From a virus: a DNA stretch of 42,679 bases. This document shows positions 28,106 through 37,391 of the stretch, piece by piece. The notes under the pieces are model-generated. The model searched no databases and was not told the DNA's origin. It saw only the letters and a list, made by a program, of their open reading frames with translations. The first letter of the stretch is position 1. Each line of letters opens with the position of its first letter. The translations under genes and the position numbers were made by a program. The stretch lies in IMG/VR virus record IMGVR_UViG_3300048592_000419, positions 1-42,679 of that record. One strand, written 5' to 3'.

Positions 28106-28408
28106 ATGAGTAAACTAAAATATTCTACTTTTGACGAGAAGGTAGCCGTCGCAAGGAAAAGACTACCGCAAAGCGCTGTCACCCTTTACAGCGTACCGCA
28201 AAAGATGAAATTTGAAACCCGTCCCGCTACTATCTCCGCTGACGGCTTCCCGCAACTGGTACACGCATTTTCACCTAAGCAAGTACAACAGTACAAAGAC
28301 TTAGGCTTTGCCGTATACCAAAAGGCTGCGGTTGCTGAAAGCCTGAAAGTAGAAGAAACCGGCGAACAGGCAAAACGGACGCGCAAAACTTCCATGGGTG
28401 ATGAGTAA
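28106..28408 (+). CDS. Hypothetical head-region protein, 100 aa
   Basis: The start at 28106 follows AACAAAGCATACT, the late start context, 23 bases after the promoter. The protein is basic and moderately hydrophilic (MSKLKYSTFDEKVAVARKRL, and KMKFETRPATISADGFPQL). No domain was recognised. It precedes the scaffold and capsid genes and may be a head accessory protein. Its stop overlaps the next start. Confidence 0.65.
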   Translation: MSKLKYSTFDEKVAVARKRLPQSAVTLYSVPQKMKFETRPATISADGFPQLVHAFSPKQVQQYKDLGFAVYQKAAVAESLKVEETGEQAKRTRKTSMGDE

Positions 28409-28676
28409 CGAAAAACGCTATAAGTCGCGCAACCGCATTACGGGCCGGGAATCCAAACGGACTTACACCGTCACTGAAGTGGCAAAGATGCAAAAGAACC
28501 CTATATACAAGGGTTTGAACTTCATAGAGGTACGCCCTCCGGCGGTTCCCTCTACCCTGACAAAAGGCACTAAATCCAAAGGCACAGATGCCGGAAATAA
28601 CGATAACACTGGAACAGCTATCGAACCTGACAGGGCAGTCCCTGGAAGCGATAACGACAGCAACACAAACGGATGA
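28401..28676 (+). CDS. Hypothetical basic protein, 91 aa
   Basis: The ATG at 28401 lies in the overlap ATGAGTAA with the previous stop. The first half is basic (MSNEKRYKSRNRITGRESKR), the second half low-complexity and acidic with repeated Asn, Gly and Asp. The last 89 bases overlap the scaffold gene in another frame, so its C-terminal part may be biased by that gene. The function is unknown. Confidence 0.55.
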   Translation: MSNEKRYKSRNRITGRESKRTYTVTEVAKMQKNPIYKGLNFIEVRPPAVPSTLTKGTKSKGTDAGNNDNTGTAIEPDRAVPGSDNDSNTNG

Positions 28677-29490
28677 CGGCGGCATAGATGCAGCCAAAGC
28701 CTTCGAACTACTTAGCAAGGGCGTAAACGGGAAGATAAAAAAGCGGGGAGAGGATCAATATCAAGCCGCTTGGAAAGCCCGCTCGCAAAGCCTGGAAAGC
28801 GTTATAAAAGAAAAATTCGGCATCACCGAATTTGAAAACGCTGAAAATGCCTTAGAGGCCGCCGCCGCTATGTTAGAAGAAAGCCGAAAGGCGGGTTCAG
28901 GAAAGTTTGACCCCGCAAAGCTGACACCGGAGCAACTGGCAGGAATACCCGCGTTTGAAACGGCAACCACGCAATTAAGACAGGCGATGGAACAGGCCGC
29001 GAAAGAACGCGACGAAGCCCGTAACGCGTTTAACCAGTATCGCACGATGCAAGCAGCGAAAGCTAAAGCAGAAGCATTATTGGAATCCAAAAGCGCACAT
29101 TACGGCAGCGCTGGCAAAGACCGCGCACTCTCCCTACTCTTTACAGACCTCACCGCGCAAGGCTTTAACCTCTCTTTGGATGATAACGGCAATTTAGCCG
29201 TGTTAGACCGGGAAGGAAAAATAGCCGTTGACGAATACCACAACGCCCTGAAATTTGAGGCCGTTGTGGAGGCTTCTTGGCCCTTCGGCTTCAACGCCGC
29301 CCCCGCCGCCCAAAACCCCAACCCACCGGCGAAAGACGGAGGCACAGGGGCGCAAGGCGGAACAGGGGGCAAATATGCAAGCTGGTCAATCGATAAACTA
29401 AATGAGGTAGCCAAAGACCCACACACGCCCACAAATGAACTCGCGCAAATTATGGGCGCAATAGCAGAGAAACAGCGACAAAACAAGTAA
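28588..29490 (+). CDS. Probable scaffolding protein, 300 aa
   Basis: The protein is dominated by helices rich in Ala, Glu, Lys and Gln, with long coiled-coil stretches (for example AMEQAAKERDEARNAFNQYR and TMQAAKAKAEALLESKSAHY). An Ala/Pro/Gly linker follows near 245-275. Such a composition, just before the capsid gene, is usual for internal scaffolds, which organise the procapsid and then leave. An alternative is a head protease with scaffold tail, but no catalytic motif is seen. It overlaps the previous gene. Confidence 0.7.
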   Translation: MPEITITLEQLSNLTGQSLEAITTATQTDDGGIDAAKAFELLSKGVNGKIKKRGEDQYQAAWKARSQSLESVIKEKFGITEFENAENALEAAAAMLEESRKAGSGKFDPAKLTPEQLAGIPAFETATTQLRQAMEQAAKERDEARNAFNQYRTMQAAKAKAEALLESKSAHYGSAGKDRALSLLFTDLTAQGFNLSLDDNGNLAVLDREGKIAVDEYHNALKFEAVVEASWPFGFNAAPAAQNPNPPAKDGGTGAQGGTGGKYASWSIDKLNEVAKDPHTPTNELAQIMGAIAEKQRQNK

Positions 29491-29526
29491 GTACGCTTCA
29501 TACGTAAGTTAGGTTTTACACCCACT

Positions 29527-29561
29527 AGCCCTGCCAGCTTCAATGCTCGCAGGGCTTTTTT
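29527..29561 (+). terminator. Strong intrinsic terminator between scaffold and capsid genes
   Basis: AGCCCTGC (29527-29534) pairs perfectly with GCAGGGCT (29549-29556), loop 14, and is followed by T6 (29556-29561). It separates the scaffold gene from the capsid gene, so the capsid gene presumably has its own transcript or is read through at a controlled level. Confidence 0.8.
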
Positions 29562-29597
29562 AATTTGATTAATTCACTTTTGACAATTGGTAAAAAA

Positions 29598-30716
29598 ATG
29601 GCTCAAACGCTCACCAATGCCGCCCTAAATAATGTGCAGGAGCGGCTTTATTCGATGTTTGGCCCGGATACGCCCTATTCATCGCAACAGTTCACCTATC
29701 CAGGTGATACTATCAACGCGCTATTCCGGGAAAATACTGTTCGTACATCTCCTGTATTGGTCAATGACCAGTGCATTGGCGTGGACGCAAAGTTTTTGGA
29801 CTGGGGTTCATCCGGCGCAACCTACACCGGCGTTCCCGGCTCTGATTCCCTCGCGTGCGACCTGGCAGCAGATGACGACGCAACGGCAAACACAAAGACG
29901 TACACCAATAACATTTTGGTACGTCACAACTTCAATGTGGATGACAACCTTTGCGGCTCGCTGTTCAACGATGCCCCTGGCAACCGGGACAAGCAGGCCC
30001 AGGCCGCAACGATCATTGCGGAGGGTATGGCCCTGGCCATGCGCAATATCCGCGAGGGGTTGAACACGACCGCCGTAACGTTCCTGAACGCCACGCGCTC
30101 ACCTGTGAATATTGACACGAACCTACCCAGCTACATCACTTTCGACGGCGCCAACGACTACTTCGAAGCCGCCGACACGCTGTACCAAGACCCTCGTTTT
30201 TTGACTGATATTAACTTTGCATCGCAAAACAATAATATCAACTCGTTTTTTCTGATCACGGGCCGTAACAACTTCGCCAACGCATTCACGGATAGCCGTT
30301 ACTTGCGCCTGAACGACAATCAGCGCAATTACGTGCAGTTTGACGATTTCAGCATGTATGTAGACCCGCGTGCCATTGACAGCGCCTTGTCGAGTTCCAA
30401 CACGTTCGTGGTCGGTCGCGGCTCGTATGTGGTGTGGAACCGGGTATGGTCTACGCCTGTACCCTTCCAAGTGGATGAGGACAAATGGGAGTTCACCGTG
30501 CGTGACCCGTTCCTCATGATCATGGAAAACGGGGTTCTGCGGCCCGTCACTTACGAGGTCGTTTATCAGCGCACTTGTGCCGGTCGTGATACCAACACGC
30601 GTCATTACTTCAACCACGAGTTTGAGGTGAAATTCCTAGGCGGTATTGACGAAGCGCCCCCGGCACCCAATACGCATACGAATATTATGCGCTGGACGGC
30701 AGTAGCGGGCGTGTAA
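29598..30716 (+). CDS. Probable major capsid protein, 372 aa
   Basis: Position after the scaffold, size and soluble composition suggest the major capsid protein. The start at 29598 follows GACAATTGGTAAAAAA; an in-frame TTG at 29565 is a weaker alternative. The sequence has MAQTLTNAALNNVQERLYSM at the N terminus and FNHEFEVKFLGGIDEAPPAP near the C terminus. Codon and base composition are even. The HK97 fold cannot be shown from the sequence alone. It lies between strong regulatory signals (terminator at 29527 and an AT-rich gap after its stop), as expected for the most abundant protein. Confidence 0.65.
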   Translation: MAQTLTNAALNNVQERLYSMFGPDTPYSSQQFTYPGDTINALFRENTVRTSPVLVNDQCIGVDAKFLDWGSSGATYTGVPGSDSLACDLAADDDATANTKTYTNNILVRHNFNVDDNLCGSLFNDAPGNRDKQAQAATIIAEGMALAMRNIREGLNTTAVTFLNATRSPVNIDTNLPSYITFDGANDYFEAADTLYQDPRFLTDINFASQNNNINSFFLITGRNNFANAFTDSRYLRLNDNQRNYVQFDDFSMYVDPRAIDSALSSSNTFVVGRGSYVVWNRVWSTPVPFQVDEDKWEFTVRDPFLMIMENGVLRPVTYEVVYQRTCAGRDTNTRHYFNHEFEVKFLGGIDEAPPAPNTHTNIMRWTAVAGV

Positions 30717-30732
30717 TTACGAGTGCATTGAA

Positions 30733-30758
30733 TTGACAATATTTTTATCATTCATTTG
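30733..30758 (+). promoter_or_regulatory. Possible promoter after the capsid gene
   Basis: TTGACA at 30733-30738 is followed after a 15-base interval (measured from TTG) by TTCATTTG at 30751-30758, one base off the -7 box. The gap is AT-rich and also holds TAAATTTC at 30767-30774. It may drive the exported 162-residue protein separately from the capsid gene. Confidence 0.4.
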
Positions 30759-30781
30759 ACAAACTGTAAATTTCAATAACA

Positions 30782-31270
30782 ATGAAAAGCAAATTCATTT
30801 ATTCGGCGCTGATCGCTTTTGTGATTTTGGCAGTGGCTGCGCCTATTCTCATGTCCAGCACGGACAACGAAACGCTCACGGAGCGATTGGTGGGCAGCGC
30901 AGCTAATTACTATCTATACCCATCCAGCGCGACGGGTTTCACCTCCGATACGATTACCAATGCCGAAAACGATACCCTAAACTTGGGTAGTAACCTGGTA
31001 TCGCGTTGGTCGTACAACTGGCATATCAATTCTACGCAACTATCCGGCACGGAGAGCATTATCGCTATTGTTCAGGAAACCAACAATGCTTCTAGCTCGC
31101 AGACTACACCGACCGATTGGATCGAGGTCGCACGCGATACGCTAACGGCAAACGAGGACTTGCGCATCACGGGGGAGGTCGTATACGGCATCAAACAACG
31201 CCTAATTCTGGACGGCAGCGGGACGCAGAGTTCAACCTATTCCGTCAAGTTTGCAGGAAAAAAATGGTAA
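30782..31270 (+). CDS. Secreted or membrane-anchored beta-rich protein, 162 aa
   Basis: The N terminus is a clear signal anchor: MKSKFIYSALIAFVILAVAA, with a hydrophobic stretch of about 18 residues. The mature part is Thr/Ser/Asn-rich and beta-like (SATGFTSDTITNAENDTLNL; VQETNNASSSQTTPTDW). Such a protein directly after the capsid gene is unexpected: a decoration protein would not need a signal peptide. It may be an exported virion-associated or host-interacting protein. The start follows TTTCAATAACA. A candidate promoter lies just upstream. Confidence 0.75.
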   Translation: MKSKFIYSALIAFVILAVAAPILMSSTDNETLTERLVGSAANYYLYPSSATGFTSDTITNAENDTLNLGSNLVSRWSYNWHINSTQLSGTESIIAIVQETNNASSSQTTPTDWIEVARDTLTANEDLRITGEVVYGIKQRLILDGSGTQSSTYSVKFAGKKW

Positions 31271-31273
31271 GTC

Positions 31274-32326
31274 ATGGCGCTAACTTGCTTAGATACCCTC
31301 ATTGGTCTTGATAGCCTGGATTGCGATTGCTTCGCAGACGGCAGGCCGGAAGCCTATAACACCTCCGCATCGGGTTACTACCTGACCGACGAGGAGTACG
31401 GCGTTCCGCTTCGGGCCGGGGTATTAGCTAACGCGCCATGCGACGAAACGATATGGGAGGCAATGGTCAGGGCACGTACCGGGGCCATTGCCGACCTAAA
31501 GAACGCGCTGCGATTAGCGCTATCCGGGCAGCGTGAAAAGGGCAAAGGGTGGCGGGGGTTAGTGGGCAAGGTAGAGCGCGCAAGTGCCCTTACTAATGCT
31601 TTGTCGCTTTCAGGGCTTAACGTCTACCCTACCATGAGGCAAATTGACCGTACGCTCGTAATTACGGCTATCCATGCCGGATTTACGCACACGGGAACGG
31701 TTGAGGTGACAATAGAGAGCAACAATCATAACTGGCCGCCACCGGCGGCTGTGACGCTTAATACCGTCGCGGGCCGCTTTGAGCGCAACGAGTTGGACAC
31801 GGCTATCGAAATACCACTATACTCCCTGTCGCACGAATGCCCGAAATACTTTCTTCACTTCGATAGCTCGCTTTATACGCCGCTGCAAGGCCGCCTTTGG
31901 TGTTGTTCCGGGGCAGCATGGCGTGACTTTATGCACGTGGGTGGATTCACTGTTGACACACTTGACACCGAAAGCGACTTTACAGGCCGCAATAATTACG
32001 GGCTGGCTTTGGAGAGTTACATTTCCTGTGCTGACCTGGATTGGATTTGCCGATTGGAAGAGTTGAACGGCTACAACCTGCAAGGCGCTTTGGCTCATGC
32101 CCTGCTTTTTAAGGCATCGGCACGGCTGCTTAGTGTGCTTATCGAAAGCGACAAAGTGAACTATTACACGCTCATGGATGCGGAGAATGCGGATGCAAAG
32201 CGCAGAGAGCGCAACGCACAGTTTAACGAATATGTGAACTGGATAGCGCAAAACCTGCCCGCTGGCTATACCTCCTGCTGGGGATGCCAAAAGGATATTA
32301 TTAAAACTACAAAAATACTTGTCTAA
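31274..32326 (+). CDS. Hypothetical virion protein after the capsid gene, 350 aa
   Basis: The protein starts MALTCLDTLIGLDSLDCDCF and has several cysteines at both ends, including CWGC near the C terminus. The middle is helical with an Arg-rich segment (ALSGQREKGKGWRGLVGKVE). No membrane segment. It lies between the capsid-type genes and the tail-tube-like paralogues, where head-tail adaptors or completion proteins are often found. The family was not recognised. The stop overlaps the next start by one base. Confidence 0.65.
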   Translation: MALTCLDTLIGLDSLDCDCFADGRPEAYNTSASGYYLTDEEYGVPLRAGVLANAPCDETIWEAMVRARTGAIADLKNALRLALSGQREKGKGWRGLVGKVERASALTNALSLSGLNVYPTMRQIDRTLVITAIHAGFTHTGTVEVTIESNNHNWPPPAAVTLNTVAGRFERNELDTAIEIPLYSLSHECPKYFLHFDSSLYTPLQGRLWCCSGAAWRDFMHVGGFTVDTLDTESDFTGRNNYGLALESYISCADLDWICRLEELNGYNLQGALAHALLFKASARLLSVLIESDKVNYYTLMDAENADAKRRERNAQFNEYVNWIAQNLPAGYTSCWGCQKDIIKTTKILV

Positions 32327-32964
32327 TGGCAATATTAAACGAGTGGACGGATATAACCTGCCCGGCGGCGTGCGATGATGCGTTCTTGCTTCCCGCGCTA
32401 CCTGCTGACCCGGATTGCTTGCTACCTCCCGTCCTAGCTCAAATTTCCGACCTGTTTATTACGCCCTGCGGTGTCGTTAACCCCTTCGATTGGTCAGTGA
32501 CGCCTGTTGACGCGGTTGCGGACGCTATTGATAATACCGATATTGCCAATACCAAAACTAAACATTTGGTGGGTACGGGTGAAATTGGCGACCACGCGGC
32601 AACCGTGTACGAAGGGCCGAAACTCACCCGCTTAATCACTAAGCGCCGTTACACGCTCAATTTTACGGTGCTTGTTACCGATCAAGAAGTGTACGACTTC
32701 CTGCGCTACTTCCATTGCAACTGGCAAGACTTCTCTTTCCAGTGGGCAAACCTCGGCGGCAATCTTTTCGGAGATACCGACGGCGTGCGGCCCTCACTGG
32801 TAGACGTTTTCTTCACTGCCGGCGGTGGGAATGAAGATGTAGAGCAAGCCCGCTTGCAAATCGAATTTGATACTACTAACGGCTTCCCGCGCCGCTCGGT
32901 TAACCCGCTGACCGCAAGCACCGCTTGTATGTCGGGCGTTGTCGAAGGCGTAGAGGGTGTATAA
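32326..32964 (+). CDS. Tail-tube-like protein, first and most diverged of three paralogues, 212 aa
   Basis: It shares a core with the next two proteins: KRRYTLNFTVLVTDQEVYDF, then RYFHCNWQDFSFQWANLGGN. The equivalents are CRRVFTLEH and RTFERNWTGFRIWYLTLGG in the second copy. The N terminus also matches (MAILNEWTDITCPAACDD and MPLLNEYIDLCGPATFGA). The shared core suggests a tail tube or tail-sheath-like family. This copy has its own C-terminal end (FPRRSVNPLTASTA). The start overlaps the previous stop. Confidence 0.7.
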   Translation: MAILNEWTDITCPAACDDAFLLPALPADPDCLLPPVLAQISDLFITPCGVVNPFDWSVTPVDAVADAIDNTDIANTKTKHLVGTGEIGDHAATVYEGPKLTRLITKRRYTLNFTVLVTDQEVYDFLRYFHCNWQDFSFQWANLGGNLFGDTDGVRPSLVDVFFTAGGGNEDVEQARLQIEFDTTNGFPRRSVNPLTASTACMSGVVEGVEGV

Positions 32965-32966
32965 CG

Positions 32967-33554
32967 ATGCCTTTACTTAACGAATATATCGACCTATGCG
33001 GCCCGGCAACGTTCGGGGCGCTAGATGTGGAAAGCGGGTGTGCGACTTGTCCGGTTGCACCTCCGCTTTCCCAAATCGTTAAGGTATTCGCCGCGCCACA
33101 CGGGGCGTATGTGCCGACGGACTGGGAAGATCAGGCCGACTTTTTTAGCCGGATAGATAACGCGGATATTGCCGACGCTTATATCAAATCCATTGTCGGG
33201 AAAGGCAGTTTAGAAATTCAAGACGTAACCACTAACGCCGGGCGCACCTATCAAATGGTATGCCGCCGGGTGTTTACGCTTGAACACATTTGCCCGGTCT
33301 CGCAGCTTGTCTATGACTTTTCCCGGACGTTTGAAAGAAACTGGACGGGCTTTCGCATCTGGTATTTGACCCTTGGCGGTTATCTATACGGCGGTCAAAA
33401 CGGCATCCAGGTACATTACACAGGGGCTGTACTGGCTAAAGAAGCCGAAGAGGATTCACATGAAGAAAGCGTACTTCGTTTTGTGTGGTACGCGGACGGT
33501 TCACCGGATAGATCGTATGTACCTGAATTACTCGGAAATGAGGCTGTGGTATGA
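32967..33554 (+). CDS. Tail-tube-like protein, second paralogue, 195 aa
   Basis: The start at 32967 follows GTGTATAACG; the frame is open upstream but overlaps the first copy. The core reads TYQMVCRRVFTLEH, SRTFERNWTGFRIWYLTLGG and YLYGGQNGIQV, and the end is VWYADGSPDRSYVPELLG. It is nearly the same as the third copy in these blocks and less like the first. It probably forms tail tube or another ring-like structure. The stop overlaps the next start (ATGA). Confidence 0.7.
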   Translation: MPLLNEYIDLCGPATFGALDVESGCATCPVAPPLSQIVKVFAAPHGAYVPTDWEDQADFFSRIDNADIADAYIKSIVGKGSLEIQDVTTNAGRTYQMVCRRVFTLEHICPVSQLVYDFSRTFERNWTGFRIWYLTLGGYLYGGQNGIQVHYTGAVLAKEAEEDSHEESVLRFVWYADGSPDRSYVPELLGNEAVV

Positions 33555-34381
33555 TCGGCGAATACATACGCCTGACCGGCCCGGCAACCTTTACGGCACT
33601 TGAGGTATGCGACAACTGCCAGACACTTACCGCGCCGCCACGCAACGAAATAGCGCTTGTTTTCATAGCCCCGCATGGATGCAGGACGCCGAAAAACTGG
33701 ACAGATGACGCCGAATTTTTAACATTGATTGACAATACCGATACGACCGGCGAATTTATGCACGTCGTTACCGGACGGGGGAGTTTAGAGGCGACTGATA
33801 TAACGGCCAACCTTCGCACATATACAGAGCTTTGCCGCCGTGTATTTACCCTGACACACGTCATAGAGGCCACCGCAAATAATTATGCACTGGCTCGCAC
33901 GTTTGAGCGCAACTACACAGGTTTCCGCATCTGGTTTATGACCATTGACGGATATTTGTACGGCGGGCAAACGGGCATACAGGTACGATTTACGACGGCA
34001 AATTTAGGCAAAGACGGAGACAGCGAGGGTGTAGAGAATTTCCCGTTGACACTTGTCTGGTACGCGGACGGTTCACCGGGCCGGACATATAGCCCGCTAT
34101 TGATCGGTAAAGAAGATGAACCAGAGGAAGAATATCAAATCTTTGATATGTATAGGCAGCAATTTACAACGCACAATTCGCAGACGCTGACCTGGACGCA
34201 AAACAGCGGCAACCTACCCACCAACGTAACGGTGCGGGCGTGGGTTTTTATGAACGGACAAAAGCTACTGCCTTCACAGTATAGCGTGGTAGCGAACACC
34301 GGGCCAGGGGAATCGACTTTTACAATCGGCGTTGACACGCACTTTGACGGCGCTAATTACGAGGTATACACGTTCAACTAA
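33551..34381 (+). CDS. Tail-tube-like protein, third paralogue with extra C-terminal domain, 276 aa
   Basis: The core is shared with the second copy: TYTELCRRVFTLTH, ARTFERNYTGFRIWFMTIDG and YLYGGQTGIQV, then VWYADGSPGRTYSPLLIG. A C-terminal domain of about 80 residues follows, from EEYQIFDMYRQQFTTHNSQT. It is beta-rich and could be an Ig-like decoration domain exposed on the tail. The addition of such a domain to one of several tube-type copies is known in other phages. The stop is eight bases before the fibre gene. Confidence 0.7.
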   Translation: MIGEYIRLTGPATFTALEVCDNCQTLTAPPRNEIALVFIAPHGCRTPKNWTDDAEFLTLIDNTDTTGEFMHVVTGRGSLEATDITANLRTYTELCRRVFTLTHVIEATANNYALARTFERNYTGFRIWFMTIDGYLYGGQTGIQVRFTTANLGKDGDSEGVENFPLTLVWYADGSPGRTYSPLLIGKEDEPEEEYQIFDMYRQQFTTHNSQTLTWTQNSGNLPTNVTVRAWVFMNGQKLLPSQYSVVANTGPGESTFTIGVDTHFDGANYEVYTFN

Positions 34382-34388
34382 GCCATTT

Positions 34389-37367
34389 ATGAAACACGTA
34401 ATACTACTACTAATATCCTTTTTGCCTGTGCTTCTTTATGCACAGTACCCCGCTAACCCAAACAAAATACGTTTAGGTTTTCAGACAACCGGCAACGGCC
34501 TGATTTACCGCGCCGGTTCAGCGCCTACGCAATTTCCCACCGGCTACAATTCCCCTTTTCAACAATACGATACAGTTGCAAATGTGCTTTGGGTGTATCA
34601 AGATTCTTTTTGGTATGCTACAAATACGGTTCGACGGTCTACTCCTCCGCCTTATTCGTCTACCGCTTCCGGCTTAACACTGGTCTACGGACATGCGACA
34701 TGGCAGGATAGCGACGATGAACAGCGATATGAGTACGTCGCAAATGATAGTATCGAGGCATGGGTGCCTGCCGTGGGCATTCACTACGCTATCAGCGCCC
34801 CCGCTGACATTGCCGCTACCGGCTCAACTGGCGCGGTGGAATACACGGCGGCCTTATGGAATAAAACGCCCACAGACAGCCTATTTCGACATGATGGGTC
34901 TAACTGGGTATTTATCGGTAAGTCTGGCCCGCATTTTGTGCGCGGCGATTCCGGAGCCTTACAAAGCGTTGCAGAGGGCGATACCTTAACATTGGTGGGC
35001 CTTTTTGGCATCGACATAGTGACGGCATCCGGCGACACGGTGACGGTAATGGTAGACACTACGCAGATTGCCACACAAAGCGACCTTGGCGCTATAAGCA
35101 CGTCGTTTGTTGTCGATGCCGACACCGGCACGCCGCAAACCATCGCATCCGGCGACACGCTGCAAATCAATTCCGGCTGGGGTGCAAATACGACGGTGGG
35201 CGCTACGGGCGTGGTGACGGTCACGGGGGATAGTTCGCAGGTCGCCACACAGTACGATATAGTTGCTTTGCACACCGGCCCCTTGACCGCCGGTCGCATC
35301 CCCCGCGCTACAGGAACCTACACTTTGTCCGATGGCGTACTTCGCGACGACGGCACGCTATTGGCCCTGGGCGGGGTGACGGTGGCGGGTTACAGCTTTT
35401 ACGACTACTCCACGGGCGGCTGGCGGCTGGCGACGGGCACGACGGCGCAGAGGCCGACGAACGTGGCTGGGGTATTTAGGCACAATACGACGCTGGGCTA
35501 TCCTGAAACCGGGGATGGCTCCAATTGGCTGCAAAGCGCTTTCCCGGTTGGAACAACGAGTTATACACTTCGCTATAACGGCACAAGTTGGGTTGCGAAT
35601 AGTTTTTTATTAAATACAGGTAGTGCAATTGGCATTAATATTGCAGCGCCTGGCGCGCAGTTAGATATAGCAGGATGGCTTAGACTTGGGGGAGATGGAA
35701 ATAACGGTGCCTCAATCGGAATTGGCCAGCGTAATTCTAATGTCGCCGGCGCTGGAAACGTCGCTTTGGGAGACGAAAACCTAACCAACAGGGCATCAAC
35801 TGGAAACTATAATATCGGCATTGGCAGACGTGCAGGATATGGCATAACAACCGGCGATGAAAATATAAACATAGGGAGCAATGCAGGGCGGTATCTGTCA
35901 ACTGGAAGTAGTAATGTAATAATTGGAGCGGAGGCGGGAATGCAGTTTTTAGCAGGTAGAGGGTTGCTAACAGGTAGCAGTAACTTTTTGTTAGGCTATC
36001 GTGCAGCATATGACATAATACAATCGGGTGTTACGCAGGGAATTTTCCTTGGCAACGAATCCGGCGCTTACGCAAGCGTTGGAACAAGCTGCATATTTAT
36101 AGGATATAGAGCGGGGAAAGACAATAACGTGGCGAATGTGATTGCAATTGGGAATAGGAGTCTTCCGACCGCCGCGAATCAGATTTTGATTGGAGATGCA
36201 AACGGCTCTTATACGCAGTTGAAAAGCCGAAACTACGCCTTCAACATCGACCAAACAGTCGGAGCCGGCCAGGATGGGTATGCGCTAAAATACAACAACG
36301 GAACCGGCGAAATAGAACTAGCCGCCGACGCCACCGGCGGCACCATGTCAAGTTTCACCCTCGCCGGTTCATCCGGCACGCCGCAAACGATTAGCGACGG
36401 GAACACGGCAACGATAGAGGCGGGGTATGGCATGACAACGACGGCAGCGGCAACGGACAAAGTGACGGTTGCGGCTGACACCACTAAACTAGCCACGCTT
36501 TACGACGTCACCAGTGTCGGCAATACGCTGTACACCGGCGACGGGACAATAGAAACTGACAGGACGGTTACGATAGACGATAATTACGCACTTATAATTT
36601 CAGGGAGTCCCGGCGTTTTATCCTTTACGGAAACGTCGGGTTATATCGGTTCTTTATCCTCATACGGCTTTTACAAAGAAATCGCCGACACGGCATATTA
36701 TATAACACAAGCGACAATAAAGCAACCAGGCGGAGCTGGGTCTACTTTGTTTCAAGTAGTTGCCGGGCGGCAGGATGCCTCGACGATGGCAACGGCGGAG
36801 GTGAACGGCGACGGCGGAGCTTCTTTATCGTCGTTAAATGTGTCGGGAGAATCAAGCCTATTATTAAATGGAGGTAGCGCAACTTATGCGGCGGATGTGT
36901 CGCATATAACGAAAATAGGCGCAACGACTATTCATACGACAACATCAACAGGTATAGGCATAAACGACACCAGCCCCGAAAAGTCTTTAGACGTGGGCGG
37001 TATGGGTAAATTTCGGCAGCTATCTGGGCAGGATAACAGCGTAACGATCGGCACAAACGCGAACGCGGGCACAGGCCGCAGCGCAAGCATAACCGATTCG
37101 CAAAGCTCCGACGTAGCCGGGCGGTTTTCTTTTACGTCGGGCACGGGGCTAACGGCAGGGGAATGGGTTACACTCACCTGGGGCACGGCTTTCGATAATG
37201 CGCCGGCTGTTGTGCTTATGCCGGAGGACGCGAACGGCGCTTCCATAACGCCCTACTTGTTTGTTCAGCCCTCGACAACGGGCTGTTCGATACAGGTAAA
37301 CGTGACGGGCGTTCCTTACGAGGGGCTAACGTTTAGCTTTAACTATATTGTAATTCAGGGCAAATAG
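34389..37367 (+). CDS. Tail fibre/spike-like protein with signal peptide and repeats, 992 aa
   Basis: The start at 34389 gives a typical signal peptide (MKHVILLLISFLPVLLYAQ, cleavage after AQ or before YPAN). Then come Thr/Asp-rich beta repeats. Three blocks of about 55 residues share the pattern T-P-Q-T-I or A-L-Q-S-V, then T-V-A-T-Q (near 181-234, 237-292 and 652-707). A region near 437-604 has YadA-head-like repeats of the type GNYNIGIGRRAGYGITTG and IFLGNESGAYAS. The last 90 residues form a beta domain (SGTGLTAGEWVTLTWGTAFD). Fibres of tailed phages are assembled in the cytoplasm, so a signal peptide is odd. Confidence 0.75.
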   Translation: MKHVILLLISFLPVLLYAQYPANPNKIRLGFQTTGNGLIYRAGSAPTQFPTGYNSPFQQYDTVANVLWVYQDSFWYATNTVRRSTPPPYSSTASGLTLVYGHATWQDSDDEQRYEYVANDSIEAWVPAVGIHYAISAPADIAATGSTGAVEYTAALWNKTPTDSLFRHDGSNWVFIGKSGPHFVRGDSGALQSVAEGDTLTLVGLFGIDIVTASGDTVTVMVDTTQIATQSDLGAISTSFVVDADTGTPQTIASGDTLQINSGWGANTTVGATGVVTVTGDSSQVATQYDIVALHTGPLTAGRIPRATGTYTLSDGVLRDDGTLLALGGVTVAGYSFYDYSTGGWRLATGTTAQRPTNVAGVFRHNTTLGYPETGDGSNWLQSAFPVGTTSYTLRYNGTSWVANSFLLNTGSAIGINIAAPGAQLDIAGWLRLGGDGNNGASIGIGQRNSNVAGAGNVALGDENLTNRASTGNYNIGIGRRAGYGITTGDENINIGSNAGRYLSTGSSNVIIGAEAGMQFLAGRGLLTGSSNFLLGYRAAYDIIQSGVTQGIFLGNESGAYASVGTSCIFIGYRAGKDNNVANVIAIGNRSLPTAANQILIGDANGSYTQLKSRNYAFNIDQTVGAGQDGYALKYNNGTGEIELAADATGGTMSSFTLAGSSGTPQTISDGNTATIEAGYGMTTTAAATDKVTVAADTTKLATLYDVTSVGNTLYTGDGTIETDRTVTIDDNYALIISGSPGVLSFTETSGYIGSLSSYGFYKEIADTAYYITQATIKQPGGAGSTLFQVVAGRQDASTMATAEVNGDGGASLSSLNVSGESSLLLNGGSATYAADVSHITKIGATTIHTTTSTGIGINDTSPEKSLDVGGMGKFRQLSGQDNSVTIGTNANAGTGRSASITDSQSSDVAGRFSFTSGTGLTAGEWVTLTWGTAFDNAPAVVLMPEDANGASITPYLFVQPSTTGCSIQVNVTGVPYEGLTFSFNYIVIQGK

Positions 37368-37391
37368 CCTTAAATTTGAAACAAAAAAGAC

